A DNA stretch of 37,437 nt, taken from positions 1 through 37,437 of the forward strand of contig WPDH01000421.1 in assembly GCA_019137255.1 (NCBI GenBank), written 5' to 3'. Under the pieces are notes generated by a model that was not told the DNA's origin, made no database searches, and saw only the letters and a program-made list of their open reading frames with translations. Numbering within the stretch: the stretch's first letter is position 1; each line of letters starts with the position of its first letter. The translations under genes and the position numbers were made by a program. Of the stretch, positions 27,997 to 36,897 are shown piece by piece. This stretch comes from Corinectria fuckeliana (Eukaryota; Ascomycota; Sordariomycetes; Hypocreales; Nectriaceae).

Positions 27997-28523
27997 ATCT
28001 AGTCGGTAGGGACGCGACTACAAAGGACGAATGGTAGCTTATGGAGAGAGTCCGAAACAGGAGCAGGAGCACAGAAGAACAAAAAAGCAAAGCGAGTGTG
28101 GATTACATATCACATATGAGCTAACAGGTTTGGCACGACAAGGAAGTAAAACGATCCTAGCGAGGACATCGTTGTCCGGTGCTTTTCAGCGTCCCGGGGA
28201 GACTTGCCGGCATGATTGCCGACGACTTTGGGGGAGTTTTCATAGCTTCGGTTGAAGACAATAATCATCCGTCTTTATGCATCAAACCGTGGGGGTGCAT
28301 AACATGTGTATAACGGGTTGCATAGGTCGAACGGGCTAAGCTAATGTGGGGTCCTGCCTCTACCGCCCAAAGCGGCGACGAATCGAGCCTATCGCAAAAA
28401 AAAAGTTCGAGAGGCCGACCCCGTCGAAAACATCTAGAGCGTCGGAACCTCTAATCTTCCAACCCTCCAACCAACAAGCAAACAAACACCCCCGGCCTAT
28501 AACTTCGTTCAGTAGCCACGAAA
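27997..28523. promoter_or_regulatory. Divergent kinase/PUF6 intergenic region
   Basis: A 527-bp region between two start codons holding both promoters. No TATA box is evident; an A9 run lies near 28396. No gene is supported. Confidence 0.4.
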
Positions 28524-30649
28524 ATGGCCACGAAAACCGCATCGGTCGGGAGCAAGAGGAAGTCAGCCCCCTATGCCAAGGGAAAGTTCGACGCCAGAAA
28601 CAAGAAGGCCCGCCTCGAAGAGTCCAAGTCTCGACAGGCACCCAAGGAAGATCCCGAGGACGGCTCCAACGATGTCTCGGACTCTGAAGAGGGCGGCGCG
28701 AAGCTAGACGACGGGTCGAAGAAGACATCCAAGAAGTCCAGCGAGGGACCCAATGCGAAAACGTTTGAGCGATGTATGTTCTTCGCGACGCCCAGCAAGG
28801 CCCTATTTTGCCATTACTAACTCCCCCTCCCCCCCCAATAGCCGAATCTTCTCGCGAATCCCACGCCAAGCAGAAGCAGCTCGCCCAAGACCGCAAGAAC
28901 GCAAAGCCCCTTGCCGACGAGGTCCAGCGGACAAAGAAGCTCTGGGAACGGTTGCGAAGGAAGTCCCACGTGCCCAAGGAGGAAAGGCAGACCTTGGTCG
29001 ACGAGCTCTTCGGCATCATCACCGGGCGCATCAAGGAATTCGTTCTCAAGCACGACGCCGTCCGAGCGGTGCAGACCGCCATCAAGTACTCGACGCCCGA
29101 CCAGCGGAGACAGATTGCACGAGAGCTGACGGACACGTATGCGCAACTTGCCGAGAGCCGATATGCCAAGTTCCTGATTGGCAAGCTTCTGGTCCAAAAC
29201 GACGACGAGATCCGCGACATCATCATCCCCGAGTTCTACAGCAAGGTCCGCAAGCTCATCAACCACCCCGAAGCCTCGTGGATCCTTGACGACATCTACC
29301 GGGGTGCGGCAACCAAGGAGCAAAAGGCCACCCTCCTGCGCGAGTGGTACGGCCCCGAATTTTCTCTACGAGAGCTCACCAGAGACGTGGAGCCTACTTC
29401 GGACCTGAAGGCCATTCTTGAGGCTGAGCCTAGCAAGCGAGGGACCATCATGAAGAGCCTCGCGGAAATGATCAACTCCCTGGTTAACAAGAAGATGACC
29501 GGCTTCACCATGCTTCACGACGCCATGCTGCAGTACTTTTCCAACTGCGAGCCCGGAACCGAGGACTTCACCGAGTTCATCGAGATGGTCAAGGGAGATG
29601 AGGGCGGCGATTTGCTCAAGAACATGGCATTCACCCGCTCCGGTGCCCGCCTGGTCTGCTTGCTGCTGGCCCACGGCTCGTCCAAGGACCGAAAGCAGAT
29701 CCTCAAGACCTACAAGGACACTTTCCTTCTCATGTCTGGCGACGCCAATGCCCATGTCGTCATCCTAACGGCTTACGATGTGATCGATGACACCAAATTG
29801 ACCGCCAAGACCATCTTCCCAGAGCTGCTTGGAGAGGATGCAGAGAGCCTTGCTCAGAATGTTGTAGCAGCGGCCAACAACCCCTTCGCCAGGACGACTA
29901 TTCTCTACCTGTTTGAGGGCTTGTCCAAGTCACTGTTCCCCCCTAGCCAATCGTTCGACGTTGAGCTCCTCGAGGAGGTGCGCGAGATCCGCAAGCAGAC
30001 GAGCAAGAAGAACGAGGAAATCCGACGCGGCGAGCTGGTTGCTGCGATATCGCCGCAGCTCATCCCCACCATTGAGACCTTGTCGTCCGACCTGACGGAA
30101 ACGGCGTTTGGCTGCCAATTTGTTGCCGACGTGCTTCTCTCTGGCATTGGCGACAAGTCAAAGGCGCTCGAGGCGATTGCCCAGTCGGCGAGCGGCGACC
30201 CAAGCCAGGAGCCGGCGGAGGACGACCTACAGCCCCGAGTTCACATCTCGCGCACACCCTTCGGCGGCCGCATGCTGAAGTCGTTGATCCAGGGTGGAAG
30301 GTTTGACAAGTCAACAGGCAAGGTCATCCCTGTCGACCCGCCCCTTGAGTTTGCCAATATCCTGTACCCCATCATCCAGGAGACTATTCTCGACTGGGCT
30401 ACGGGACCTAGCTCCTTCGTGGTTGTCGGCTTGCTTGAGGCTGGCGACTTCGGCGAGGCATCGGCGCTGAAGAAGACGCTCAAGAAGAACAAGAAGGCGC
30501 TGGAGAAGGCGGCTACTGAGGAGACGGCAGAGCAACAGGCCCCCCGGGAAGCCCAAGAGGCGACCCCGAAGACCGCGAAGAAGGGGAAGAAGAAGGGCGA
30601 CAAGCCCGTGGGTAACATGGGAAGTAAGCTGCTATTGGAAAAACTATGA
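28524..30649 (+). CDS. PUF6: Pumilio-family protein PUF6
   Basis: Two exons, 28524-28773 and 28842-30649, with a 68-nt intron (gtatgt...ttactaac...aatag), give 685 residues (yeast Puf6 has 656). The N-terminus is basic and Ser-rich (SKRKSAPYAKGKFDARNKKA). The Pumilio-like helical repeats begin at ELFGIITGRIKEFVLKHDAV, with VQTAIKYSTPDQRRQIAREL and YAKFLIGKLLVQNDDEIRD following. A CPL-type C-terminal domain contains VHISRTPFGGRMLKSLIQGG and SSFVVVGLLEAGDF, and the tail is Lys-rich. Puf6 binds RNA non-canonically, assists 60S biogenesis (with Loc1, around loading of eL43) and represses ASH1 mRNA in yeast. It is nucleolar. It adds to NSA2 and ACL4 as a third 60S assembly gene in this island. Identity is firm. 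Confidence 0.93.
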
Positions 30650-32408
30650 GCGAGGGACTCGATGTTGGAAGCAGGTGTAGAGTGACGGGATACGAAAAGA
30701 TCAGTGCCATTTTGATGCTCCCGTAATGTATTAGGCGTTTGGGTCTAGGTGTCTAAAAAGGAACAATGATGACGTTACCTCTGAATTTCGGCTTTTGACT
30801 TGAAGTGATGATGGCCACCCCTCTGGGTACACAGGTGGAACAGACGCGCATCAGATTCCCAGAGTGATCTCACAGTGTAATAAGTAGCTGTTTGCCCATC
30901 GGGAGGTATGACAGTAATACCCCCAAGGTCATGCCAAACTTGTGAACCCTAAGCTAGGAGGCATCCTGATTGAGTCGTCTACCCCTGAATAAGATGATGA
31001 GATATTCACATTGATATCACAACGAAAGTATTCATGAGTGGCTCTTCGCCCTAAGATTAGATGTGCTGTTAGCATCATACTGTAGTCGATCAATGCGGCA
31101 CAACAAAGAACAACGGCTGTCAGGCACAGCACTGCGTCGCACGAGCCGTATCCAGTTTGTCTCCCCTGCGCCATCTACCGGCTCCCGTAACCTCAGACGA
31201 GAGCACAGATCGATCTGACGCAAGCGCCCAAGTGTAATTGGCCTTCTTCGTGATGGCGAGGCGGGCAGTCTGCGCAGAGCCCGCAGTGTAGCGTGTGCTC
31301 GAAGATGAAACCGTCGAAAAGTTCTTTGTTGTTGCTAGTACGAGGGAGTTGGCTTGGGGGAGCATGGCATTGTGCTCTATTTGTGTATCTATCTCGGCAC
31401 GAGGATGTACTGTGTGGTAGTCAACCGAGGGATGAGCAAATGCTTGGCTACCAGTAGTACATAAGTGCCGTAGAATTCGTTTCAGAATCCAGTTGCGATG
31501 CAAGGGGCCGAGATGAAGAGGAAGCGAAGTCGCCGCATCAACTACAATGAGTGTTCGTAGTATCCACGCTACTAATAATGAATTGTAGAAAGTTGTTGTA
31601 TGAAGATGATGGAAACAGAAAGATCAAGGGCCTGCCTTACCTAAGGCAAATACCTACCTAGTAGGCATGTGGGAAAAGCTGCCAGGTGCGAGCAGTTGGC
31701 AACTGGCCGTTTCCATTCCAGCAACTGCGACGCACTTGTGATGCACTGTACACTGCAACTGCACCACACGCTGGCAACTACTGGTAGGTACCTCACCCAG
31801 GCACCTACACCTGTTTGTGATCTTGTCGAACCTCACTTCTCCCTTTCTCTTCTCATTCACCTTTCCAACTCTTCGCCTTATCCATCTCACTTCCCCCTCA
31901 GAAAGCCTCCAGGGCGCCCCGCCTATGTGTGATCCTTTCCTCCTTCCTAACTGCCCTTCTTCCTCGTTTAATCATTCATTCATTCCTTCCTTCCTTCCTT
32001 CTTTCCTGCCCTTCTTGTCGTACCCTGTGAGGCAGGGTTACTTCAAGTTAGTGCGTCCCGTCGGCATCGTCACTGTATCTCGCGGCAGTCAATAACTCTC
32101 TCACAAGAAGTCCTCCTGGTATTATCTTGCTGGTTTTGCCACAAGGGAACCGCTCTCGGGGTTTCCCTCTTGGCTTCTTCCTCTTGGGTTTTTGGGCTTG
32201 ATTCCTGAGTTTTCGGGCAGCGCAAAAGCCCCGTCTCCTTCCTCCTTGCATCCTCGCCTCGCATTCACCTCGCCCTATTCTTCGGACCCGCCTGACCACC
32301 ATCACCGCCACGCAATCTCGTACTCACCTCCAGGTTTGATGAGCTTCTTCCGTTTCAATCCGGGTCTCCTTCTGCGTCTAATTATTGTTCTTCTTGTCGG
32401 TTGCAATC
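30650..32408. other. Long intergenic region before the surface-protein gene
   Basis: About 1.76 kb with no supported gene; frames such as 31120-31503 (minus) lack an ATG and any family resemblance. TACC/GGTA clusters occur at 31636-31665 and 31783-31806. From about 31830 to 32400 the plus strand is CT-rich, with an ATTC/CTTC microsatellite. This suggests a long 5' leader. Confidence 0.45.
31971..32006 (+). repeat. ATTC/CTTC microsatellite
   Basis: Three ATTC-type units run into about five CCTT units within the CT-rich leader of the gene at 32409. It is a simple slippage repeat. Confidence 0.8.
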
Positions 32409-32437
32409 ATGCACGTCGACGTCCTCTCACGCGCTAG
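32339..32437 (+). other. Overlapping uORF encoding a signal-peptide-like peptide
   Basis: An ATG at 32339 opens a 32-codon frame whose product has a basic start and a long hydrophobic core (LLLRLIIVLLVG) followed by CNHARRR. It overlaps the main ATG at 32409 in a different frame and stops at 32437. It looks like a secretion signal, which the main protein lacks. It may be a translation-limiting uORF, or the true N-terminus displaced by an unrecognised intron or an indel. I tested nearby GT/AG pairs; only poor ones restore phase, and they remove the first conserved cysteine. Confidence 0.45.
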
Positions 32438-33505
32438 CGGCACCATCAACTGCGAGGATGGTCAGTCATTCTACACATGCAACTCGGGGGAATTTAAAGG
32501 ATGTTGTTCCAAAAACCCATGCAACTTGGGAGTTTGTTTCGACGATACCCAGAACATACCGCCAGAAGATGACGCTACGAAGACGGCCTCGGCACACATC
32601 AGCTCGAGTTCCATCAAGTCCAGAACGTCCGATCTCCTACCCACCTCCCCCATCGTCGACGACAACGATGGAGAAGGGATCACGGGGGCGAAGTCGAAGA
32701 CCATGACGGACTCGGGCACTACCCGCACAATCCCCAACAGCAACCACGTCACCATTACCAAGCACACCGTGGTCGTGACCGACAAGGCCCCATCGCGTAC
32801 TCCGACGCCCACCACTCTCTCGTCATCCGCGCTGAAGTCGATTAGCGTCCCCTCGTCCGAGGCCACCAGTGTCGTCCCTATTGAGACAGCCGCCGTTGAT
32901 AGTCCTTCTGGAGACGGCAGCGGCAGTTCATTGCCCACAGGCGCAATTGCAGGGGCAGCTATCGGCGGCGTAATCGCTCTAGCCATCATCACCATTCTCA
33001 CGGTTGTGTTCCTCCGGCGTCGGAGGCAGAGACGTCCACGCTCCCAGGAAAGTATGGGAGACATCAGAGAAAGCACTTCTGGAGAGAAAAATTTCTTCCA
33101 ATCCATGTCGCCTCACACCACGGGCACTCAGGGGAGCGGCGATCCATTTGCCCCTTTTGGAGGTGAGCGTCATCCATCCATGCCTTCCCAATGCCCGTGT
33201 CTAATAGGACTGACTTTCTCCCAGGTCGAGCAGACAAGCAGGAAGACCCTCATCGACCTCCGAGCGGTACCTTTGAGATGGAAGGGACCAACTCTGTTCC
33301 GGTTGAGCTTCCAGCCGAAAGCCCTGTTCAGATACGCTCCGCATCGGCACCACACTCGCCAAGCAGGGTCGCTCGGAAGCATGGCGTTCAGCCAAGCGGC
33401 CCCGTTGACCCCCGTGCCAATCTTAACGCGTCAACAGCGGACCGCCGCCAGCAGACGTACGTCAACCACTGGAACCAGTACCGCAGTCTCGGGCCTGAGC
33501 GCTAG
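32409..33505 (+). CDS. Single-pass fungal surface protein with Cys-rich GCCS domain
   Basis: Two exons, 32409-33162 and 33225-33505, with a 62-nt intron (gtgagc...cccag), give 344 residues. Residues 15-43 contain six cysteines in a compact domain, with FYTCNSGEFKGCCSKNPC at its centre; from memory this pattern recurs in many fungal membrane proteins. A Ser/Thr-rich stalk (about 60-175), probably O-glycosylated, leads to one transmembrane helix (about 179-202, GAIAGAAIGGVIALAIITIL), and a stop-transfer RRRRQRR. The cytosolic tail is disordered and ends with a YVNHWNQYRSL block. The layout resembles wall-sensing proteins (extracellular Cys domain, Ser/Thr rod, one helix), but function is not established. 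From this ATG there is no signal peptide, so either topology relies on the single helix or the real start differs. Confidence 0.75.
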
Positions 33506-34041
33506 CGAGGTTTGACGTCGAGGGGGGGACGATGGAATTTCACAAGCATTTCCTGGAGTTGTGCCTAAATTAATACCCTGTTGCAGTGTACGACGCGGCT
33601 TGAGACCATGGACTCGGTTTTGGAGTTCGAAGGGGCTTCCATATGGCAGTGGCACGGATCTAGTCCGCCGGCAAAAGAGTCTCGACCTATATAAGAAACA
33701 GACAATTTCATTTCGTCTCTCTCCATGAGATCAATCATACACACGAGGTTGCCTTTCTTTCCAAGGCACGGGGAGGAGTGTTGTTCTCTCACGTACTCGT
33801 GTGTGTCTGTCTCTGTATATGGGTTTGTGTCTGTAGAACCCTGCCTCCCATGCGCCTGAAATGCAAAAAAGTTCGCCCTAGAGGCTGTGAACCGTCTTAT
33901 CCCATCCTTTTTTAATGTCTTTAACCCCCCTAAAATAATTAAATCAACACGCTGTGAAATATCAAGTCGTCTTCTTGTTCTTGTTCTGGCTCTCTGTTTG
34001 TGAGGGTTTTTTCTTCTGGTCGTGAACCTCTCTGGTCGGGA
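33506..34041. other. Convergent 3' region before RPB4
   Basis: 3' flanks of the surface-protein gene and RPB4. A TGTGTCTGTCTCTGT-type simple repeat lies near 33799-33832. No gene is supported. Confidence 0.45.
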
Positions 34042-34642
34042 TTACCGATTTTGCAGCTTGGAGATTTCGTCGAGCAGGTCTTGAAGGTCCTCGTCCTTGA
34101 TCTTGTCGGCCAGCGATGGGATCAGCGTCTTGGCCTCGTCAGCATTTTCGCAGCACAAAGAGCCTAGACAAGGGGGATTAGCAAGCCCGCAAAGGTCGGC
34201 CAGACGTCTGGACGAGGTGGGATCTCCTCGTACCAAGCTGCGCGCGCTCAAACTTGGCCAGGTCCTTGTGCGCGCTGAGCAGGCGCTCGACGGCCTCGAC
34301 GTTCTCCTTCTGGGTGAATCGCGCGAAATGGTCCAGGTAGTTAAGCGTCTGGTTCAGCATTCTAGAGTTGTCGCGTGGTCAGCGATTGGGCGGCGCGAGG
34401 AAGAGGGAGGGCACAGGAAGAGGGAAGGGCACAGGAAGAGGGAAAGGGCGCACGTACTCGGTCTCGTTGACGTTCTTGCGGTCGTTGCGGCGCTTGGCGA
34501 CGAGGGCGTTGAGGACGAGGGAGGCTTCGGAGAGGGTCAGGGTGTCGACGTTGTTGAATTCGCCGAGGTTGAGATTGGCTGTGGCCTCCTCGTTGCCGGC
34601 GGGCGGCACCTTGGGGCGGGAGGTGCGCTGGTGATGGGACAT
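34042..34642 (-). CDS. RPB4: RNA polymerase II subunit RPB4
   Basis: Three exons on the minus strand, 34642-34458, 34361-34234 and 34163-34042, give 144 residues. Introns are 96 and 70 nt (gtacgt...tctag and gtacga...gtctag). The N-terminus is short and polar (MSHHQRTSRPKVPPAG). The conserved HRDC-like core follows: LNLGEFNNVDTLTLSEASLV, MLNQTLNYLDHFARFTQKEN and VEAVERLLSAHKDLAKFERA. The end contains the LIPSL.DKI...LQDLLDEISKL block that is characteristic of Rpb4. Rpb4 pairs with Rpb7 to form the stalk of Pol II and also accompanies mRNAs out of the nucleus. Compared with yeast Rpb4 (221 residues) it lacks the charged linker, like metazoan and other filamentous-fungal forms. It is the last gene before the AT-rich block, with its ATG only about 270 bp from it. 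Identity is firm. Confidence 0.94.
34397..34448. repeat. 18-bp tandem repeat in RPB4 intron 1
   Basis: Two near-identical 18-19-nt units, CACAGGAAGAGGGAAGGG (34412-34429 and 34430-34448), follow a partial unit (34397-34411). They fill about half of the 96-nt intron and read as a pyrimidine-rich tract in the transcript. Confidence 0.75.
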
Positions 34643-34915
34643 GGTTTTTTTCGGGGGGGGGAGGAACGGTTGGCCGCGGAGAGAGAGAGAGGGAGAGGAT
34701 GCGATTGAAGACGACGGATGTTGGTTTGTCGGGTCCAGGTGAGAAGAACAGTATGCGACGGGCAGGTAGCGGAGCGACCGGGGGGGGTGGTGCCGATGTC
34801 GATAGGTCTAGAATGGAGGCATGGAAATGGAACAAAGAAGCGTTAGGAGGCGTGGATAAGGCTGAAGAGTATGTAAGGCTATAGCTGTGGTTTTTGTGGG
34901 GGGTTTCTTTTCTCT
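34643..34915. promoter_or_regulatory. RPB4 upstream region
   Basis: About 270 bp hold the RPB4 promoter before composition drops into the AT-rich block. A run of eight G near 34654-34663 and GA repeats near 34680-34697 read as C- and CT-runs in the leader. No TATA box is evident. Confidence 0.4.
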
Positions 34916-36220
34916 TAATATAATACTATATATACTTAGGGTTTTTAAAAAAGATAATACTAGTATATTATCTTAAGATATTAGTTTATAATCTTTATAA
35001 TATTATTTAGTTTAAAAGCTTTTTAGTATATATTTTTATATTATTTAGTTTTATAAACTTTTTTTAATATCTTATTAGATAAATAAAACTATATATTTTT
35101 ATATATTCTTATAATTTAATTTTAAAAACTTAAATAATATACTTTTAAAAACTACTAAATTAATAATATATTTAAAATATATAAAATATATAAAGTTATT
35201 AAGTATTATTTATTTATTTATTTATTTATACTTAATTTAGCTTATAGCTATTTAGTTTTTCTTCTAAGTAACTTAGACTAATTTATAATAAGAGGGAAAA
35301 ACTCTTATAGTAAGCTATAAGATAAAAAACCTCTTACTACTCTTACCTAAGAGGAAAGTAAGTTAAGCTTAGTATATATATATAGTAATATAAGTTATAA
35401 GTAGGTCTACTTTATAAGAAAAGCTAATTATATACTTATAATAATAAGCTCTTATAAAGCTTAGCTTAAATTATATGCTAAAATTTAATTAATCCTAAGT
35501 TAAGTCTAAGTTACTTATACTACTTATTCTTATCTTTCTAGGTATTATTCTTATTACTAACTAGTATTAAAGTGTCTTTTCTAACTTTTAATAGTATTTA
35601 CTCTCTTAATTAGTTAATTAGTCTAAATACTATAAGAGCTAGACTTAAACCTAGGTTTATTCTAGCTTAAAGCTGTTTTAAGAGCTATCTAAGCCCCCTC
35701 TAAGTAAGGTAGTTTAGTACTATAGTTAGTATTAGTATTAATACTACTATATCTTATAGTAAGTATATTATATATTTATACTACTTACTTAAAATACTAA
35801 ACTATATAAGTATTTCTTACTTATTCCCACTCTTTTTACACTATATAATATATATAAGACTATACTAAGTATAAGCTGTTATAGTTATAATATACTAAAA
35901 GGATCTTACTAGTAAAAGCAGAGTATATTATATCTCTTATATAGTAAGCCCTCTTATAGTAGTTATATTTAGCTTATTCTTAATAGTACTATATAATATA
36001 TTTAAAGTAAAAGCACTTAAAGTACTACTTAGGTTAAATCTCCTCTAAATAAGGCTTAGTCTAATAAACCTTTATAACTATAATTATATTTTAGNNTATA
36101 ATAGTTTTATAGTATATATCTTAATACTATTTGCTTATTAAATATCTATTATAAGATTCTTAAGTAAGCCTTTTATATAGCTAGTTAAAACTCTTTTAGT
36201 AACTATTATAAACTGCCTTA
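34916..36220. repeat. AT-rich, RIP-like degenerate block (right edge)
   Basis: About 1.3 kb in which I count no CpG and very few CpA or TpG, while TpA, AG and CT dominate. This is the expected end state of heavy repeat-induced point mutation. No reading frame of useful length or recognisable transposon motif survives. Two ambiguous bases (NN) occur at 36095-36096. The edge with RPB4 sequence is sharp at about 34915. Confidence 0.8.
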
Positions 36221-36225
36221 AGACT

Positions 36226-36394
36226 TATAAGAGTACAGCTAAGCTGAGGGCTCGCTAAGAGCTCACTAAGAGCTCTCTTATAACCTGTTGTGTGGCACAA
36301 TTGAGTAATACAGCTTACTCGAATTGTTTGATCTTTTTGGCCTTACAGCTAGGACTTTCTATTAAAAGTTAGGTATACCACCCTAACTCTTACA
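36226..36394 (+). repeat. Left terminal direct repeat of the TRIM-like element
   Basis: 169 bp, same length as the right copy. By eye the two differ at 16 sites, all transitions, with no insertion or deletion. Ends are TATAAGAG and CTCTTACA. Confidence 0.85.
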
Positions 36395-36404
36395 ATTATT
36401 TGAG

Positions 36405-36460
36405 TACATGTTAGGTTTAGTGCTATGCGGAAGGTTGTGCGTTTAAGTCCTAGTGCGGGC
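36405..36460 (+). other. tRNA-like stretch in the element core
   Basis: Just inside the left repeat, TAGGTTTAGTGC (36412-36423) resembles a Pol III A-box and GTTTAAGTCC (36441-36450) a B-box in which CG has become TA (GTTCGAGTCC). The intervening GGAAGGTTGTGC resembles the 3' side of an anticodon stem, variable loop and T-stem of a tRNA. The 3' T-stem does not pair well. This suggests a decayed tRNA-derived (SINE-type) head, not a working tRNA gene. Confidence 0.4.
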
Positions 36461-36723
36461 CTGACCACAGAAAAAGGATCCTTATAACTATGATAAGCGC
36501 TAGGCTCACAAGGATAAACATATGCAGTTGCCTGCTGCGACTAAAGCCTTAAGGGTTAACAGTAGTAGTTATCTTAGGCCTAGGAGCCAGGCTACTCTCT
36601 AACACACACGTATGCACAGGCACGATAGGGTTGCTATGTTTCTGCGCCTAGAGCAGAAGAGGCTGTGCTACGCCTACTAATAAGCTAGCAGCCTGGGATG
36701 TGCTGTTAAGAGGGGGGGATAAT

Positions 36724-36892
36724 TATAAGGGTACAGCTAAGCTAAGGGCTCACTAAGGGCTTACTAAGAGCTCTCTTATAACCTGTTGTGCGGCATAATT
36801 AAGTAACACAGCTTACTCGAATTGTTTAATCTTTTTGGCCTTATAGCTAGGACTTTCTATTAAAGGTTAGGCATGCCGCCCTAACTCTTATA
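36724..36892 (+). repeat. Right terminal direct repeat of the TRIM-like element
   Basis: 169 bp, paired with the left copy; begins TATAAGGG and ends CTCTTATA, followed directly by the AGACC target duplication. Confidence 0.85.
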
Positions 36893-36897
36893 AGACC

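Larger units (their letters stand above)
36221..36897. mobile_element. TRIM-like short LTR element with target-site duplication
   Basis: Two 169-bp direct repeats (36226-36394 and 36724-36892) flank a 329-bp core. The outer 5 bases are AGACT on the left and AGACC on the right, a target-site duplication with one C/T change. Each repeat begins TATAAG and ends CTTACA or CTTATA; undoing one G-to-A change would give the canonical TG...CA of LTRs, with a short inverted terminal repeat (TATAAGAGT/ACTCTTATA). A purine run (AAGAGGGGGGGA, 36708-36719) sits four bases before the second repeat, where LTR elements carry the polypurine tract. No primer-binding site is recognised and no protein frame exists. 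Size and layout fit terminal-repeat retrotransposons in miniature, which move using proteins from other elements. The orientation implied is plus. Confidence 0.75.
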
